From the NCBI GenBank assembly GCA_003416985.1, contig QVIN01000016.1:1-64000 (forward strand): a stretch of 64,000 bases of DNA, read 5' to 3'. The notes beneath the pieces were generated by a model. It did not search any database. It worked only from the letters and a program-made list of their open reading frames with translations, and was not told the DNA's origin. This document shows positions 25,179 through 34,210 of the stretch, in pieces. Position numbers and translations under genes: made by a program. The first letter of the stretch is position 1, and every line of letters starts with the position of its first letter. This DNA comes from Duganella sp. BJB480. Lineage in GTDB: Bacteria; Pseudomonadota; Gammaproteobacteria; Burkholderiales; Burkholderiaceae_D.

Positions 25179-25508
25179 CTAGGCCTGCATCTGGTGGCAG
25201 CTATGTTCGCAGGCTTCGCAGGCGCGCACGCATTCCTCCATGCCGTCCAGTTCCAGGCAGCTCAGCGCGCACGCGTGGCAGATGTCGGCGCACAGCGCGC
25301 ATATCCTGGGGCTGAACCGCGATCCGCTCAGCTGCAGGTTGGCCGACATTTCGCAGACCGCCGCGCAGTCCAGCATCAAGCGGAAGTGGTTCGGCTCCAC
25401 GTGGCGGCCGCCCATTTCCAGGCAGTGGGTCAGCGCGGTTTGCAGGCACGCTTGATGGCAGTTGTCGCAGGCGTCTATGCAGTCCTGCATGGCTGATGTG
25501 ATATCCAT
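25179..25508 (-). CDS. Cysteine-rich four-helix bundle copper-binding protein
   Basis: 109 residues with 16 cysteines, mostly spaced CxxxC or CxxC along predicted helices (QDCIDACDNCHQAC; CALCADICHACALSC; CVRACEACEHSC). This is the pattern of the DUF326/Csp-like copper-storage bundle. No signal peptide is seen, so it is likely cytosolic copper storage or buffering. ATG 25508 is preferred over the in-frame TTG at 25523 because AAGGA lies 6 bases before it. It is transcribed away from the MarR-GNAT gene. No copper efflux genes are adjacent. Confidence 0.8.
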   Translation of the reverse strand: MDITSAMQDCIDACDNCHQACLQTALTHCLEMGGRHVEPNHFRLMLDCAAVCEMSANLQLSGSRFSPRICALCADICHACALSCLELDGMEECVRACEACEHSCHQMQA

Positions 25509-25604
25509 GACAATTCCTTTCAATGACGATGCAATGGAAAATCCATGCTAGGCCGGGCTGCGCCCGTGTTCTGTGCGCGTCCGCTCTTTTCGGATATCGC
25601 GGTT

Positions 25605-25637
25605 ATTGTTGACTCAGTCAACAATGTATTGCAGAAT
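25605..25637 (+). promoter_or_regulatory. Promoter overlapped by a perfect 21-bp palindrome
   Basis: Arms ATTGTTGACT and AGTCAACAAT flank one central C (25605-25625). TTGACT (25609-25614) inside it can serve as -35, with CAGAAT (25632-25637) as -10 at a 17-base spacing. A palindrome over the -35 of a MarR-domain gene suggests direct autorepression. Confidence 0.65.
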
Positions 25638-25663
25638 CCTTCCATGTTTCAGCCGGAGGGTGT

Positions 25664-26602
25664 ATGTCAGTTCCTGTTTTCGATGACCGCGTCGCGGCGG
25701 TCCGTTCCTTCAACCGCTTCTTCACGCGCCAGATCGGCGTGCTGCGCGAGGGCCTGCTGCACAGCGAATACACGCTGACCGAGATGCGCGTGCTGTACGA
25801 GCTGGCCCACCAGGGCGACCAGCCGGCGGCGGTGCTGGGCCGCGACCTGGGGCTGGACCGCGGTTACCTGAGCCGCATCCTGGCCAAGTTCGAAGGCGCG
25901 GGACTGGTGTCCAAGGTGCCGTCGGCCACCGATGGCCGCTCCAAGCTGCTGCACCTGACGGCGCAAGGCCGCGCCGTCTACGAGCCGCTGGAGCGCCGCT
26001 CGCGCGAGGAGGTCGGCGACCTGCTGGCCCGCTTCTGCGAGTCCGACCAGCTGCGCATGCTCGATGCGATGCAGACCATCCAGCAGATGCTGGATGCGGA
26101 GAGCGGCTTGAAATACGCCCAGCCGTTCGTGCTGCGCCCCCATCGCGCCGGCGACATGGAGTGGATCGCACGGCGCCACGGCGCCATCTACACCGAGCAG
26201 CAAGGCTGGGACGACAGCTTCGGGAAACTGGTCGGCGAGATCTGCGCGGACTTCGAACGCAACTTCGATCCGGCGCTGGAGCATTGCTGGATCGCCGAGA
26301 TGGCGGGCCAGCCGGTCGGCTCGATCGCGCTGGCGCGCGACGGCGAGGAGGGTGTCGGCAAACTGCGGCTGCTGCTGGTGGAGGAGCAGGCGCGCGGCTA
26401 CGGCCTCGGTTCGCGGCTGGTGGACGAATGCCACCGCTACGCCCGCGCCGCCGGCTACCGCAAGATGCGCCTGTGGACCACCGACCAGCAGAAGGAAGCC
26501 CGCCAGATCTACCAAAACAAGGGATACGTGCTGGTGGCCGAGGAACCGGTGCACGCCTTCGGCCAGGACATGGTCAACGAAACCTGGGAACTGACGCTCT
26601 GA
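25664..26602 (+). CDS. MarR-GNAT fusion: winged-helix regulator with N-acetyltransferase domain
   Basis: 312 residues. Residues 1-145 form a MarR-type winged helix (YTLTEMRVLYELAH, LGLDRGYLSRILAKFE, DGRSKLLHLT). Residues 155-312 form a GNAT domain with the acetyl-CoA loop EEQARGYGLGSRLV and the GYRKMRLWTT...YQNKGY segments. GGAGG at about 25653 sets the start. Fusions of this layout are a known family, but ligands and acetylation targets are generally not established. The palindrome at 25605-25625 is a candidate own operator. The gene stands alone between the copper-binding and acylase genes. Confidence 0.88.
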   Translation: MSVPVFDDRVAAVRSFNRFFTRQIGVLREGLLHSEYTLTEMRVLYELAHQGDQPAAVLGRDLGLDRGYLSRILAKFEGAGLVSKVPSATDGRSKLLHLTAQGRAVYEPLERRSREEVGDLLARFCESDQLRMLDAMQTIQQMLDAESGLKYAQPFVLRPHRAGDMEWIARRHGAIYTEQQGWDDSFGKLVGEICADFERNFDPALEHCWIAEMAGQPVGSIALARDGEEGVGKLRLLLVEEQARGYGLGSRLVDECHRYARAAGYRKMRLWTTDQQKEARQIYQNKGYVLVAEEPVHAFGQDMVNETWELTL

Positions 26603-26682
26603 TAGCACACCGGCGATTGCCTGCGCGGCCGCTTCTCTGGCACTATCCTCAACGTGGTAGTTTAATCAACCGTGGGGATACT

Positions 26683-29097
26683 ATGCAAAAGAACAGGCTG
26701 GGGATGTGGTCCAAGCGTGTCGTAATCGGATTGGTGGTGTTGATATTGGCGGCCGTGGCCGGGGCGTGGCTGTATTTGCGCGGCAGCCTGGCGCAGCTGG
26801 ACGGCACGGTGCAGACGCCTGGCCTGGAGGCCGGCGCCAGCGTGGCGCGCGATGCACACGGCGTGCCGCTCATCAGCGGCGGCAGCCGGATGGACGTGGC
26901 CTATGCCACCGGCTTTGTGCATGCGCAGGAGCGCTACTTCCAGATGGACCTGCTGCGCCGCGTGTCGGCCGGCGAATTGTCCGAACTGTTCGGCGCGCGC
27001 GCACTGCCGCTGGATAAATCCCATCGCCTGCACCGCTTCCGCGCCCGCGCCGAGCTGGCGCTGAAAACCATGCCGGCGGCCGACCGCGCGCTGCTGGAGC
27101 GTTACGTGGACGGCGTCAACGCCGGCTTGCGGAAGCTGGGCGCGAAGCCATTCGAATATGCGTTGATCGGCATGCCGCCGCGCGCGTGGTCGGCGGCCGA
27201 TTCGCTGCTGGTGATCTGGGCCATGTACTTCGACCTGCAGGGCAGCCAGGAGCCGCGCGAACTGGCGCGCGGCTGGTTCCGCGACCATGCGACCGAAGAG
27301 CAGCGCGCCTTCCTGGCGCCGGAATCGACGCAGTGGGATGCGCCGCTCGACGCGCCATCGGTGACGTCCGCCGACATCGCGATACCCGCCGCTCCACCCG
27401 CATGGTGGGGCAAGCCGAAGGCCGACGGCGGCGCGGCGCATACCGATCCGAAAGTGGCGGCGGCGGAACTCCTCAACACCGTGGGCAGCAACAACTGGGC
27501 GGTGGCGGGCGGCCGCAGCGACACCGGCGCGGCCATCGTGTCGGACGATATGCACCTCGGCATACAGCTGCCGGCGATCTGGTACCGCCTCGCCTTGCAG
27601 TTCCCCGACGGGAAGGGCGGCCAGCGCCGCGTGGTCGGCGTGACGCTGCCCGGCACGCCGGCGGTGGTGGTCGGCAGTAACGGCCATGTGGCCTGGGGCT
27701 TCACCAACAGCTACGGCGACTATCTCGATTTGATCGCGCTCGATACCGACCAGGCGAAGCCGGGCCAGGTACGCACCCAGGCCGGCTGGGAGACGCCGGT
27801 GGTGCACGAGGAAACGATATTAATCAAAGGCGAACCGGCTGCCAAACTGGCCGTGCGCGAAACCAGCCTCGGTCCGATCCGCGAGGCCATGGGCCGCAGC
27901 TACGCCATCCACTGGGTTGCGCACACGCCGGCGGCGGTTAACGTCAACGCCAGGAACCTGGAGTTCGTCGACACGCTGGAGCAGGCGATGGCGGTCGCGG
28001 CGACGATGGGCATCCCGGCGCAGAATTTTGTTGGCGGCGACGACAAGGGCAATATCGGCTGGACCATCGCCGGCGCGCTGCCGCGCCGCGCCCCGGCCGG
28101 CGTGGCCGCCACCTATCCGCTGTCGGCGGACGACCAGGCCGGCGTCTGGACCGGCTGGCTCAAGCCAGAGGAATACCCGAAGGTCGTCAACCCGGCCGCC
28201 GGCCAGCTGGCCACCGCCAACAGCCGCCAGTTGGCCAACGCCGGCGCCGAACTGCTGGGCGACGGCGGCTTCGACCTCGGCGCGCGCACGCACCAGGTGC
28301 GCGACGACCTGACCGCGCTCGGCCCCAAGACCGACGTGAAAAAAGTCTATGCCGTCACGCTGGACGACCGCGCCGTGTTCCTGACCGCCTGGCGCGAACG
28401 CGCGATGGCCGCGCTGGACGCCAAGGCCGTCGAAGGCAAGCCGCAGCGCGCCGAAGCGCTCAAGCTGTTGAAGGACAGCTGGACCGGCAAGGCCAGCGTG
28501 GATTCGGTAGGCTACCGCATCACGCGCGCCTACATGTACGCGCTCTACGACATCCTGTTCGAAAGCGCCAACGAGGAAATGGCGAAGGTCGACGCCAAGG
28601 CCAACATGGCGGCGGTGACGTCGCGCTGGCCGGTGGTGGTGGCGCGTGTGCTGGACGAGAAGCCGGCCGCATGGTTGCCGCCGCAGTACGCCAGCTGGCA
28701 GGCCTTGCAGCTGGCCGCGCTGGACCGCGTGATCGCCGACCTGACCAAGGACGGCAAGCCGCTGGCCAGCGCCACCTGGGGTGAGCGCAACACGGCGGCC
28801 AGCGCCCATCCCTTCGCTGCGGTGGTGCCGGTGCTGGGCAAGTACCTGAAGGTGGCGCCGGACATGCTGCCCGGCGACCAGCATATGCCGCGCGTGTCGG
28901 GACCGTCGTTCGGCCAGTCGGAGCGGCTGACAGTGTCGCCGGGCCATGAGGAGCAGGGCGTGTTCAACATGCCGGGTGGGCAGAGCGGCCATCCCTTGTC
29001 GCCGTACTTCCTGGATGGCCGCGCCGACTGGGTCAGCGGACGGGATACGCCGCTGCTGCCGGGGCCTGCGGCGCATACGCTGACGTTTGTGAAGTAG
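26683..29097 (+). CDS. Penicillin acylase family protein (Ntn hydrolase)
   Basis: 804 residues. The start at ATG 26683 begins a membrane anchor or signal segment (about 10-30); the reading frame is open far upstream, but that part overlaps the MarR-GNAT gene in another frame. The precursor should cut itself before S269 (GSNNWAVAGG) to expose the catalytic N-terminal serine of the beta-subunit. The alpha-subunit HAQERYFQMD motif and the GWTIAG and PG(H/G)-type C-terminal motifs fit. Members hydrolyse beta-lactam side chains, acyl-homoserine lactones or other amides; the substrate cannot be told here. Its 3' end overlaps the convergent acyltransferase gene by 65 bases. Confidence 0.87.
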   Translation: MQKNRLGMWSKRVVIGLVVLILAAVAGAWLYLRGSLAQLDGTVQTPGLEAGASVARDAHGVPLISGGSRMDVAYATGFVHAQERYFQMDLLRRVSAGELSELFGARALPLDKSHRLHRFRARAELALKTMPAADRALLERYVDGVNAGLRKLGAKPFEYALIGMPPRAWSAADSLLVIWAMYFDLQGSQEPRELARGWFRDHATEEQRAFLAPESTQWDAPLDAPSVTSADIAIPAAPPAWWGKPKADGGAAHTDPKVAAAELLNTVGSNNWAVAGGRSDTGAAIVSDDMHLGIQLPAIWYRLALQFPDGKGGQRRVVGVTLPGTPAVVVGSNGHVAWGFTNSYGDYLDLIALDTDQAKPGQVRTQAGWETPVVHEETILIKGEPAAKLAVRETSLGPIREAMGRSYAIHWVAHTPAAVNVNARNLEFVDTLEQAMAVAATMGIPAQNFVGGDDKGNIGWTIAGALPRRAPAGVAATYPLSADDQAGVWTGWLKPEEYPKVVNPAAGQLATANSRQLANAGAELLGDGGFDLGARTHQVRDDLTALGPKTDVKKVYAVTLDDRAVFLTAWRERAMAALDAKAVEGKPQRAEALKLLKDSWTGKASVDSVGYRITRAYMYALYDILFESANEEMAKVDAKANMAAVTSRWPVVVARVLDEKPAAWLPPQYASWQALQLAALDRVIADLTKDGKPLASATWGERNTAASAHPFAAVVPVLGKYLKVAPDMLPGDQHMPRVSGPSFGQSERLTVSPGHEEQGVFNMPGGQSGHPLSPYFLDGRADWVSGRDTPLLPGPAAHTLTFVK

Positions 29098-30253
29098 CGC
29101 GGCCAAGGCCGAACAGTGGGCGCAGCACGGCGACGCGGCGCACCACTTCGAACACGCCGAAGCTGATGGCGAAGGTCAGCACGACCAGCACCGCGCCCTC
29201 CGTGCCGGGCGCCATCTTGACCGGCTTGAGCCAGTGCGCCATGCAGACGATCAGCGTCTGGTGCAGGATGTAGACCGGGAACACGGCTTCGGTCAGGTAG
29301 CGGCGCTTGGCGCTGTCGAAGGCCAGGTGGCGGTGGCCGAAACCGCAGATGGCCAGGATAGGCGCCCACTGGCCCAGGCAGAAGATCATGCGCAGCAGCG
29401 GCTTCATTTGCGCGATGACCGGCAGGTTGCCCACCGATTCGGGCATCGAGTGCAGGCACACCACCACGGCCCAGCTGAACAGCCACAGTCCCAGGCTGGT
29501 CCAGCGCAATTCATCCACCCTGGCCCAGAAGCCATTTTGCAGCGCCAGCATCACGCCCATCACGAACAGGAAGAAGTAGTGGGCGTGGTTGTACCAGTCG
29601 TTGACCAGCGCGTGGGTTTCGGGGAAGGCTTCGGCCAGCGCGTAGCGGGCCACGAACAGCGCCAGCACCGGCAGCGCGACGATCTTCCAGCCTGTCAGCC
29701 GGCGGCCCAGCGTGGCGGACCAGGAGCGCAGGCGCTCGGCGCCGGCCAGCGCGGCCACGCCGCCGATCACCATCGTATAGGCCCACAGGTAGACCACGAA
29801 CCACAGATGATTCCAGGTCGGCAGGTCGAGGCAGCCGCCGTCCTTGCAGAAGCCGTGGTAGCCGGTGACGTACAGGCGCATGAAGTCGGCGTAGCTGCCG
29901 GCGTAGTTGAGTTTTTCGATCACCTCGAAATACGATTGCGGCGGCACGATCACCAGCATGCCGAACACCAGCGGCACCAGCAGGCGCCAGCTGCGCTGCC
30001 GCAGCAGGGCGCCGACGCGTACCTTCTGCAGCATGAAGGCGGTGGCGACGCCGGAGATCATGAACAGCAGGCCAAGGCGCCACGGCGAGGACAGCATCAT
30101 CAGCGGCTCGAGGGCGTCGCTGGCGTACGGGCTCTTGACGTGCCATCCCCAGCTCACGTAGTACATGCCGGTGTGGTAGAAGATCAGGACGCAGAACGCG
30201 AAGATGCGTATCCAGTCGAGGAAGTACAGGCGGTTGCTCTCGGTTGGGTTCAT
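29033..30253 (-). CDS. Acyltransferase family 3 membrane protein
   Basis: 406 residues, about ten hydrophobic helices. The N-terminus (NRLYFLDWIRIFAFCVLIFYHTGM) with its conserved Arg and His is the signature of acyltransferase-3 proteins, which O-acylate sugars or glycans at the inner membrane (for example OpgC-like succinylation of glucans). PVYILHQTLIV near the C-terminus is a further family mark. It follows the LytS/LytR-type pair on the same strand after a 97-base gap and may be part of that unit. The last 65 bases are antisense to the 3' end of the acylase gene. The substrate is unknown. Confidence 0.82.
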   Translation of the reverse strand: MNPTESNRLYFLDWIRIFAFCVLIFYHTGMYYVSWGWHVKSPYASDALEPLMMLSSPWRLGLLFMISGVATAFMLQKVRVGALLRQRSWRLLVPLVFGMLVIVPPQSYFEVIEKLNYAGSYADFMRLYVTGYHGFCKDGGCLDLPTWNHLWFVVYLWAYTMVIGGVAALAGAERLRSWSATLGRRLTGWKIVALPVLALFVARYALAEAFPETHALVNDWYNHAHYFFLFVMGVMLALQNGFWARVDELRWTSLGLWLFSWAVVVCLHSMPESVGNLPVIAQMKPLLRMIFCLGQWAPILAICGFGHRHLAFDSAKRRYLTEAVFPVYILHQTLIVCMAHWLKPVKMAPGTEGAVLVVLTFAISFGVFEVVRRVAVLRPLFGLGRATSQTSAYAPQAPAAAAYPVR

Positions 30254-30349
30254 GGCGGGCTCCAGGTTGAATGAAGCCAGTCTAGCGAGGCTGCACGTCC
30301 CGCGTCCAGCGCGCGGGGGCGAAGCGGGATGCCGGTGGGGCGAACCGGC

Positions 30350-31117
30350 TTACTGGCCGCTCAAACGCTCCATGACTTCGGCGCGGTATTGGCGCGAGCA
30401 GGGCACGCGCGCGCCGCTGCGCAATACCAGTTCGCCGTCGCCCTTGTCGAGGTGCTGCACGCTGACGATCCAGTCCAGCTGCACGGCGGCGCGCCGGTGG
30501 CAGCGCTGGAAGCGCGGACCGAGCTTGTCGACCAGGCCGGCCAGCGTCTGGCGCATCAGCGGCTGGCCTTCGGCGGTGTGCAGCACGACGTAGTTGTCGG
30601 CGGTTTCGATCCACTGGATATGCTCGACCCGAACGATGCGGGTGCCGCCACGCTCGGGGACCAGCAGCTGGCTGATGGCGGGCAGGGGATGCTGCAACGG
30701 CGGGGGCGCTTCTTCAATCAGGAGTGGTGGCATGGGTTGGATGGTCTGGGCGGCACGCTGTTGCGCGAGGCGTTCGCGCACGCGCTGGAGGGCGCGTTGC
30801 AGGCGTTGCTGGTCGTAGGGCTTGAGCAGGTAGTCGATGGCGTTGGCGTCGAAGGCGCGGATCGCGTATTCGTCGTAGGCGGTGACGAACACCACCAGCG
30901 GCGCCGGCGCGGGCAGCGAGGCGGCGACATCGAGGCCGGTGATCTCGGGCATCTGGATGTCGAGCAGCAGCAGGTCGGGCGCGAAGCCGGGCAGGCGTTC
31001 GAGCGCTTCGACACCGTCGCGGGCTTCCTCGATCGCGCCGATGTCGGGCTCCTGCTCCAGCAGGCGGCGCATCTTGTCGCGCGCCGGGCGCTCGTCGTCG
31101 ACGATCAGGACGCGCAT
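30350..31117 (-). CDS. LytTR-family response regulator
   Basis: 255 residues: receiver domain 1-120 with the acidic pair D7-D8, phospho-acceptor D53 (LLLDIQMP) and a KPYD motif, a linker, then a LytTR DNA-binding domain (about 150-255; IQWIETADNYVVLHT, RCHRRAAVQLDWI). ATG 31117 overlaps the end of the kinase gene by 13 bases, so the pair is translationally coupled. The regulated genes are not evident apart from the acyltransferase downstream. Confidence 0.9.
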   Translation of the reverse strand: MRVLIVDDERPARDKMRRLLEQEPDIGAIEEARDGVEALERLPGFAPDLLLLDIQMPEITGLDVAASLPAPAPLVVFVTAYDEYAIRAFDANAIDYLLKPYDQQRLQRALQRVRERLAQQRAAQTIQPMPPLLIEEAPPPLQHPLPAISQLLVPERGGTRIVRVEHIQWIETADNYVVLHTAEGQPLMRQTLAGLVDKLGPRFQRCHRRAAVQLDWIVSVQHLDKGDGELVLRSGARVPCSRQYRAEVMERLSGQ

Positions 31118-32172
31118 GGCAGCCGCATTTCCGCCCGCACGCCGGCCGGCGCGAGCTGGATCAGGTCGAAGGAGGCGCCGGCGCCGTACAGGGCCGCCAG
31201 CCGCTCGCGCAGGTTGCGCACGCCGATGCCGGCGCTGGACCGCGCGTCTTCGCCGACGCTCAGCGTGCCGCCGTCGTCCTCCAGCCGCAGCACCATCGCG
31301 CCTTGCTCGCGGCTGGCCGAGATGCTGATGGCGGTGGCCTGGCGGCGCCGTTCCACCGTGTGCTTGAAGATGTTCTCCAACAGCGGCTGCATGCTCATCA
31401 CCGGCACCTGGCAGTCCAGCAGCGTCTCGTCGATATGCCAGTCGATGTGCACGCGGTCGGAAAACCGTTCGCACATCAGGGCCGCGTAGCCGCGCAGCAG
31501 GCGCAGCTCCATCGCCAGCGTGACCTGGTGCTGCTCGCTGACGTCGAGCGTGGCGCGCAGCACGTCGGCCAGCTGGATCAGCATCGCGTCGGCGCGCGCC
31601 ACGTCGCTGTGCATCAGCGAGGAGATGGTGTTGAGGGCGTTGAACAGGAAGTGCGGCTGCATCTGCTGGGTGAGGCGCAGCAGCTGGGCCTCGCGCAGCG
31701 AGGCGTTGACGCGCTCCACGCGCAGCTTCTCGTTCTGCATCGCGTGATACGACAGCACGCCGAACATGATGGTGGCGAAGATGCTGAAGAAGACCGTCAT
31801 CTTCACGTCTTCGTACAGGAAGGTCTGCGGCCAGGGCAGGTGGGTGTAGGCGTCGCCGGCCAGCGCGTACACGCCATAGCGGATGCCGAAGGCGATGGGC
31901 ACGAACAGCACCCAGTACACCGGCAGCCACACCAGCTGGCGCGCGAACCACTTCAGCGGCTGCGCCAGCAGATGGTCGTAGCGGCGCGTGTAGTGACGCT
32001 GGGCCAGCAGCAGCAGGGTGCCGGTCAGCGCGGACGAGGTCTCCCACACGATCGGCTTCCACACGCCGGCATGATGGTCGCGCAGGTATTCCTGGACGGC
32101 GGTAAGGTTCATCAGCAGCCAGAACAGGACCCAGGCCGCGGCGATGGTGATTTGTGTGCGCTTCGGTAGCAT
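31105..32172 (-). CDS. LytS/YpdA-type sensor histidine kinase
   Basis: 355 residues. Four or so membrane helices (about 8-145) are followed by a His_kinase domain with phosphorylated H174 in QMQPHFLFNALNT and an HATPase domain with N-box PLLENIFKH (N267). No separate sensor domain is seen, so the signal is probably read within the membrane. The next gene encodes its cognate LytTR regulator. Confidence 0.9.
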   Translation of the reverse strand: MLPKRTQITIAAAWVLFWLLMNLTAVQEYLRDHHAGVWKPIVWETSSALTGTLLLLAQRHYTRRYDHLLAQPLKWFARQLVWLPVYWVLFVPIAFGIRYGVYALAGDAYTHLPWPQTFLYEDVKMTVFFSIFATIMFGVLSYHAMQNEKLRVERVNASLREAQLLRLTQQMQPHFLFNALNTISSLMHSDVARADAMLIQLADVLRATLDVSEQHQVTLAMELRLLRGYAALMCERFSDRVHIDWHIDETLLDCQVPVMSMQPLLENIFKHTVERRRQATAISISASREQGAMVLRLEDDGGTLSVGEDARSSAGIGVRNLRERLAALYGAGASFDLIQLAPAGVRAEMRLPCAS

Positions 32173-32221
32173 GGCCCAGATGATTACCGATTCTTATCAA
32201 TAGGTCAATGAGCCGATAGGA

Positions 32222-33856
32222 CTAGCGGTAGCGCGCCTCCATCAGGTCGATCTCGCGCACCAGCTTGCGCGAGATCTCGTCGGAGATGTGGTCGTTGCGC
32301 GCCAGCTCGTAGATGGCGTGACGTTCGGCCGTCAGCGCCGCCAGCCGCAGCTCCTTCTCGGCGTGGTCGGTCTTGCGCCAGGCCGCGCCGGCGTTCGGAT
32401 CGACCTCCCGCAGCTTGTGCTCGTAGAACGCGATGATGCGCGCCGCCGCCTGCGGATAGACCTCGGGGTCGACGCAGGACTCGGCCTCCATCAGGGCGAT
32501 CTGCGCCTGCTCGGTGGCGGCGATGGCGGCGTTGGCCGCCGCGCGGCGCGCCAGGTCTTCCTCCTGCTGCTCTTCCGGCGAGGCCGGGAAGGTCATGCCG
32601 GCCAAGAGGCGCGGCAGGCCCAGGCTGGCCGTCAGCAGCGAGACCAGGATCACCGAGCAGGCCAGGAAGATGGTCAGCGCGCGCGCCGGGAAGGGCGCGC
32701 CGTTGGGCATGGCCAGCGGCAGCGTCAGTACGCCGGCCAAGGTGATGGCGCCGCGCGCGCCGGCCAGCGTGGTGGCCAGCAGCAGGCGCGGATTGATCTT
32801 CATGCGCGGCTGGTTGCGGATCTTCTGCTTGTAGATGGTCAGCCGCAGCGACGCCCACACCCACAGCATGCGCAGCGCCAGCAGGCCGATGTTGATGGCC
32901 ACCGCGTACACCGCCAGCCACCACGGGTTCAGGTGGCCGCTCTCCTCGATGGTGGCGCTGGCGTCGCGGAAGATGTCGGGCAGCTGCTCGCCGAGCAGCA
33001 CGAACATGATGCCGTTCAGCGCGAACTGCACCGTGTCCCACACGGCCGAGCGCTGGATGCGCGTGTTGGCCAGCGTGTGGCCGCCCAGCTCCGCGTAGCT
33101 CATGGTGATGCCGGCCGCCACCGCCGCCAAGATGCCGGAGGCGTGCAGGCGCTCCGCCACCAGGTAGGCGCCGAACGGCAGCAGCAGGCTGACCAGGATG
33201 GGCGATCCGGTCGGCTCGCCGAAGCGGCAGCTCAGCCAGTACTGCAGCCGCGTCACCAGCAGCGTCACCGCGACGCCGGCGCCGATGCCGGCCGCCACCA
33301 GCCAGACGAAGGTGAGGGCGGCGGTGCTGACCGAAAACGCGCCGGTCAGCGCGGCCGCCACGGCGAAGCGGAAGCACACCAGGCCGGAGGCGTCGTTCAG
33401 CAGCGATTCGCCTTCCAGGATGTGCATCAGCCGCTTGGGGATGGGCGTGGTGGCGGCGATCGAGCTCACGGCGATCGGATCGGTCGGCGAGATGATGGCG
33501 GCCAGCGCGAACGCCACCGGCAGCGGCATGGCGGGAATCAGCCAGTGGATCAGGAAGCCGGCGCCGATGACGGTGAACACCACCAGTCCCAGCGCCAGTT
33601 CGAGGATGGTGCCCTTGTCGCGCAGCAGGCCGCTCTTGGGGATGCGCCAGCCGTCCAGGAACAGCAGCGGCGGCAGGAACACCAGGAAGAACAGGTCCGG
33701 CTCCAGGTCGACGCCGCGCGTGGATTTGGCGGCGATCAGCGCGCCGAGCGCGATCTGCACCAGCGGCAGCGGCACCGCGCGCGGCAGGAAACGGGTGAGA
33801 TAGGCGCTGGCCACCACGGCCAGCAGCATCACCAGCACCACTTCGATTGAATCCAT
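32222..33856 (-). CDS. CPA1-type Na+/H+ antiporter
   Basis: 544 residues, about 12 membrane helices then a cytosolic tail (about 420-544) rich in charged helical sequence. SPTDPIAVSSI and EGESLLNDASG contain the paired polar/acidic residues of the CPA1 ion-binding site. The start is taken at ATG 33856, where AAGGA lies 6 bases upstream; an in-frame TTG at 33889 is less likely. Inner-membrane sodium or potassium efflux and pH homeostasis is the expected role. Confidence 0.88.
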   Translation of the reverse strand: MDSIEVVLVMLLAVVASAYLTRFLPRAVPLPLVQIALGALIAAKSTRGVDLEPDLFFLVFLPPLLFLDGWRIPKSGLLRDKGTILELALGLVVFTVIGAGFLIHWLIPAMPLPVAFALAAIISPTDPIAVSSIAATTPIPKRLMHILEGESLLNDASGLVCFRFAVAAALTGAFSVSTAALTFVWLVAAGIGAGVAVTLLVTRLQYWLSCRFGEPTGSPILVSLLLPFGAYLVAERLHASGILAAVAAGITMSYAELGGHTLANTRIQRSAVWDTVQFALNGIMFVLLGEQLPDIFRDASATIEESGHLNPWWLAVYAVAINIGLLALRMLWVWASLRLTIYKQKIRNQPRMKINPRLLLATTLAGARGAITLAGVLTLPLAMPNGAPFPARALTIFLACSVILVSLLTASLGLPRLLAGMTFPASPEEQQEEDLARRAAANAAIAATEQAQIALMEAESCVDPEVYPQAAARIIAFYEHKLREVDPNAGAAWRKTDHAEKELRLAALTAERHAIYELARNDHISDEISRKLVREIDLMEARYR

Positions 33857-33971
33857 ACTCATTCCTTCAACATTGCAAGACGCCAGCAAGCTTACACCAT
33901 CGCCGGTTTTGCAAAAAGTTGGGGCAGGGCACTAGCAAACCGGAAATCTTTCTGTCATAATCTTGTCTTCT

Positions 33972-34047
33972 GCGGGAGTAGCTCAGTTGGTAGAGCGCAA
34001 CCTTGCCAAGGTTGAGGTCGAGAGTTCGAGACTCTTCTCCCGCTCCA
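33972..34047 (+). tRNA. tRNA-Gly (anticodon GCC), CCA encoded
   Basis: 76 bases: acceptor GCGGGAG/CTCCCGC, D-arm with AGTTGGTA loop, anticodon stem CAACC/GGTTG with loop TTGCCAA giving anticodon GCC, T-arm GAGAG-TTCGAGA-CTCTT, and discriminator T with genomic CCA at 34045-34047. Confidence 0.98.
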
Positions 34048-34064
34048 GAATTCGGTAGCATATT

Positions 34065-34093
34065 AAAAGGAAGCCTGCGGGCTTCCTTTTTTT
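34065..34093 (+). terminator. Intrinsic terminator after tRNA-Gly
   Basis: Stem GGAAGCC/GGCTTCC with a TGCG loop, extended by A-runs pairing with the T-run; seven Ts follow (34087-34093). Confidence 0.92.
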
Positions 34094-34146
34094 ACGTCCA
34101 TACCGTTGTATCTCGTGCTGTAAAACAATATCTCTTCTTTCAAAGT

Positions 34147-34176
34147 GTGACGGTGGGCAGTGGCAGACGTTATACT
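34147..34176 (+). promoter_or_regulatory. Probable promoter of the cheV gene
   Basis: GTGACG (34147-34152) and TATACT (34171-34176) with an 18-base spacer, placed about 35 bases before the start codon. Four of six and five of six bases match the housekeeping consensus. Confidence 0.4.
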
Positions 34177-34210
34177 TGCTACGGAGCTACCACCGACGGA
34201 GACGAAATCT

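Noticed and set aside
26161..26682. Extended N-terminus of the penicillin acylase from 26161
   Set aside because: This part overlaps the MarR-GNAT gene in another frame; the membrane segment and the family start fit ATG 26683.
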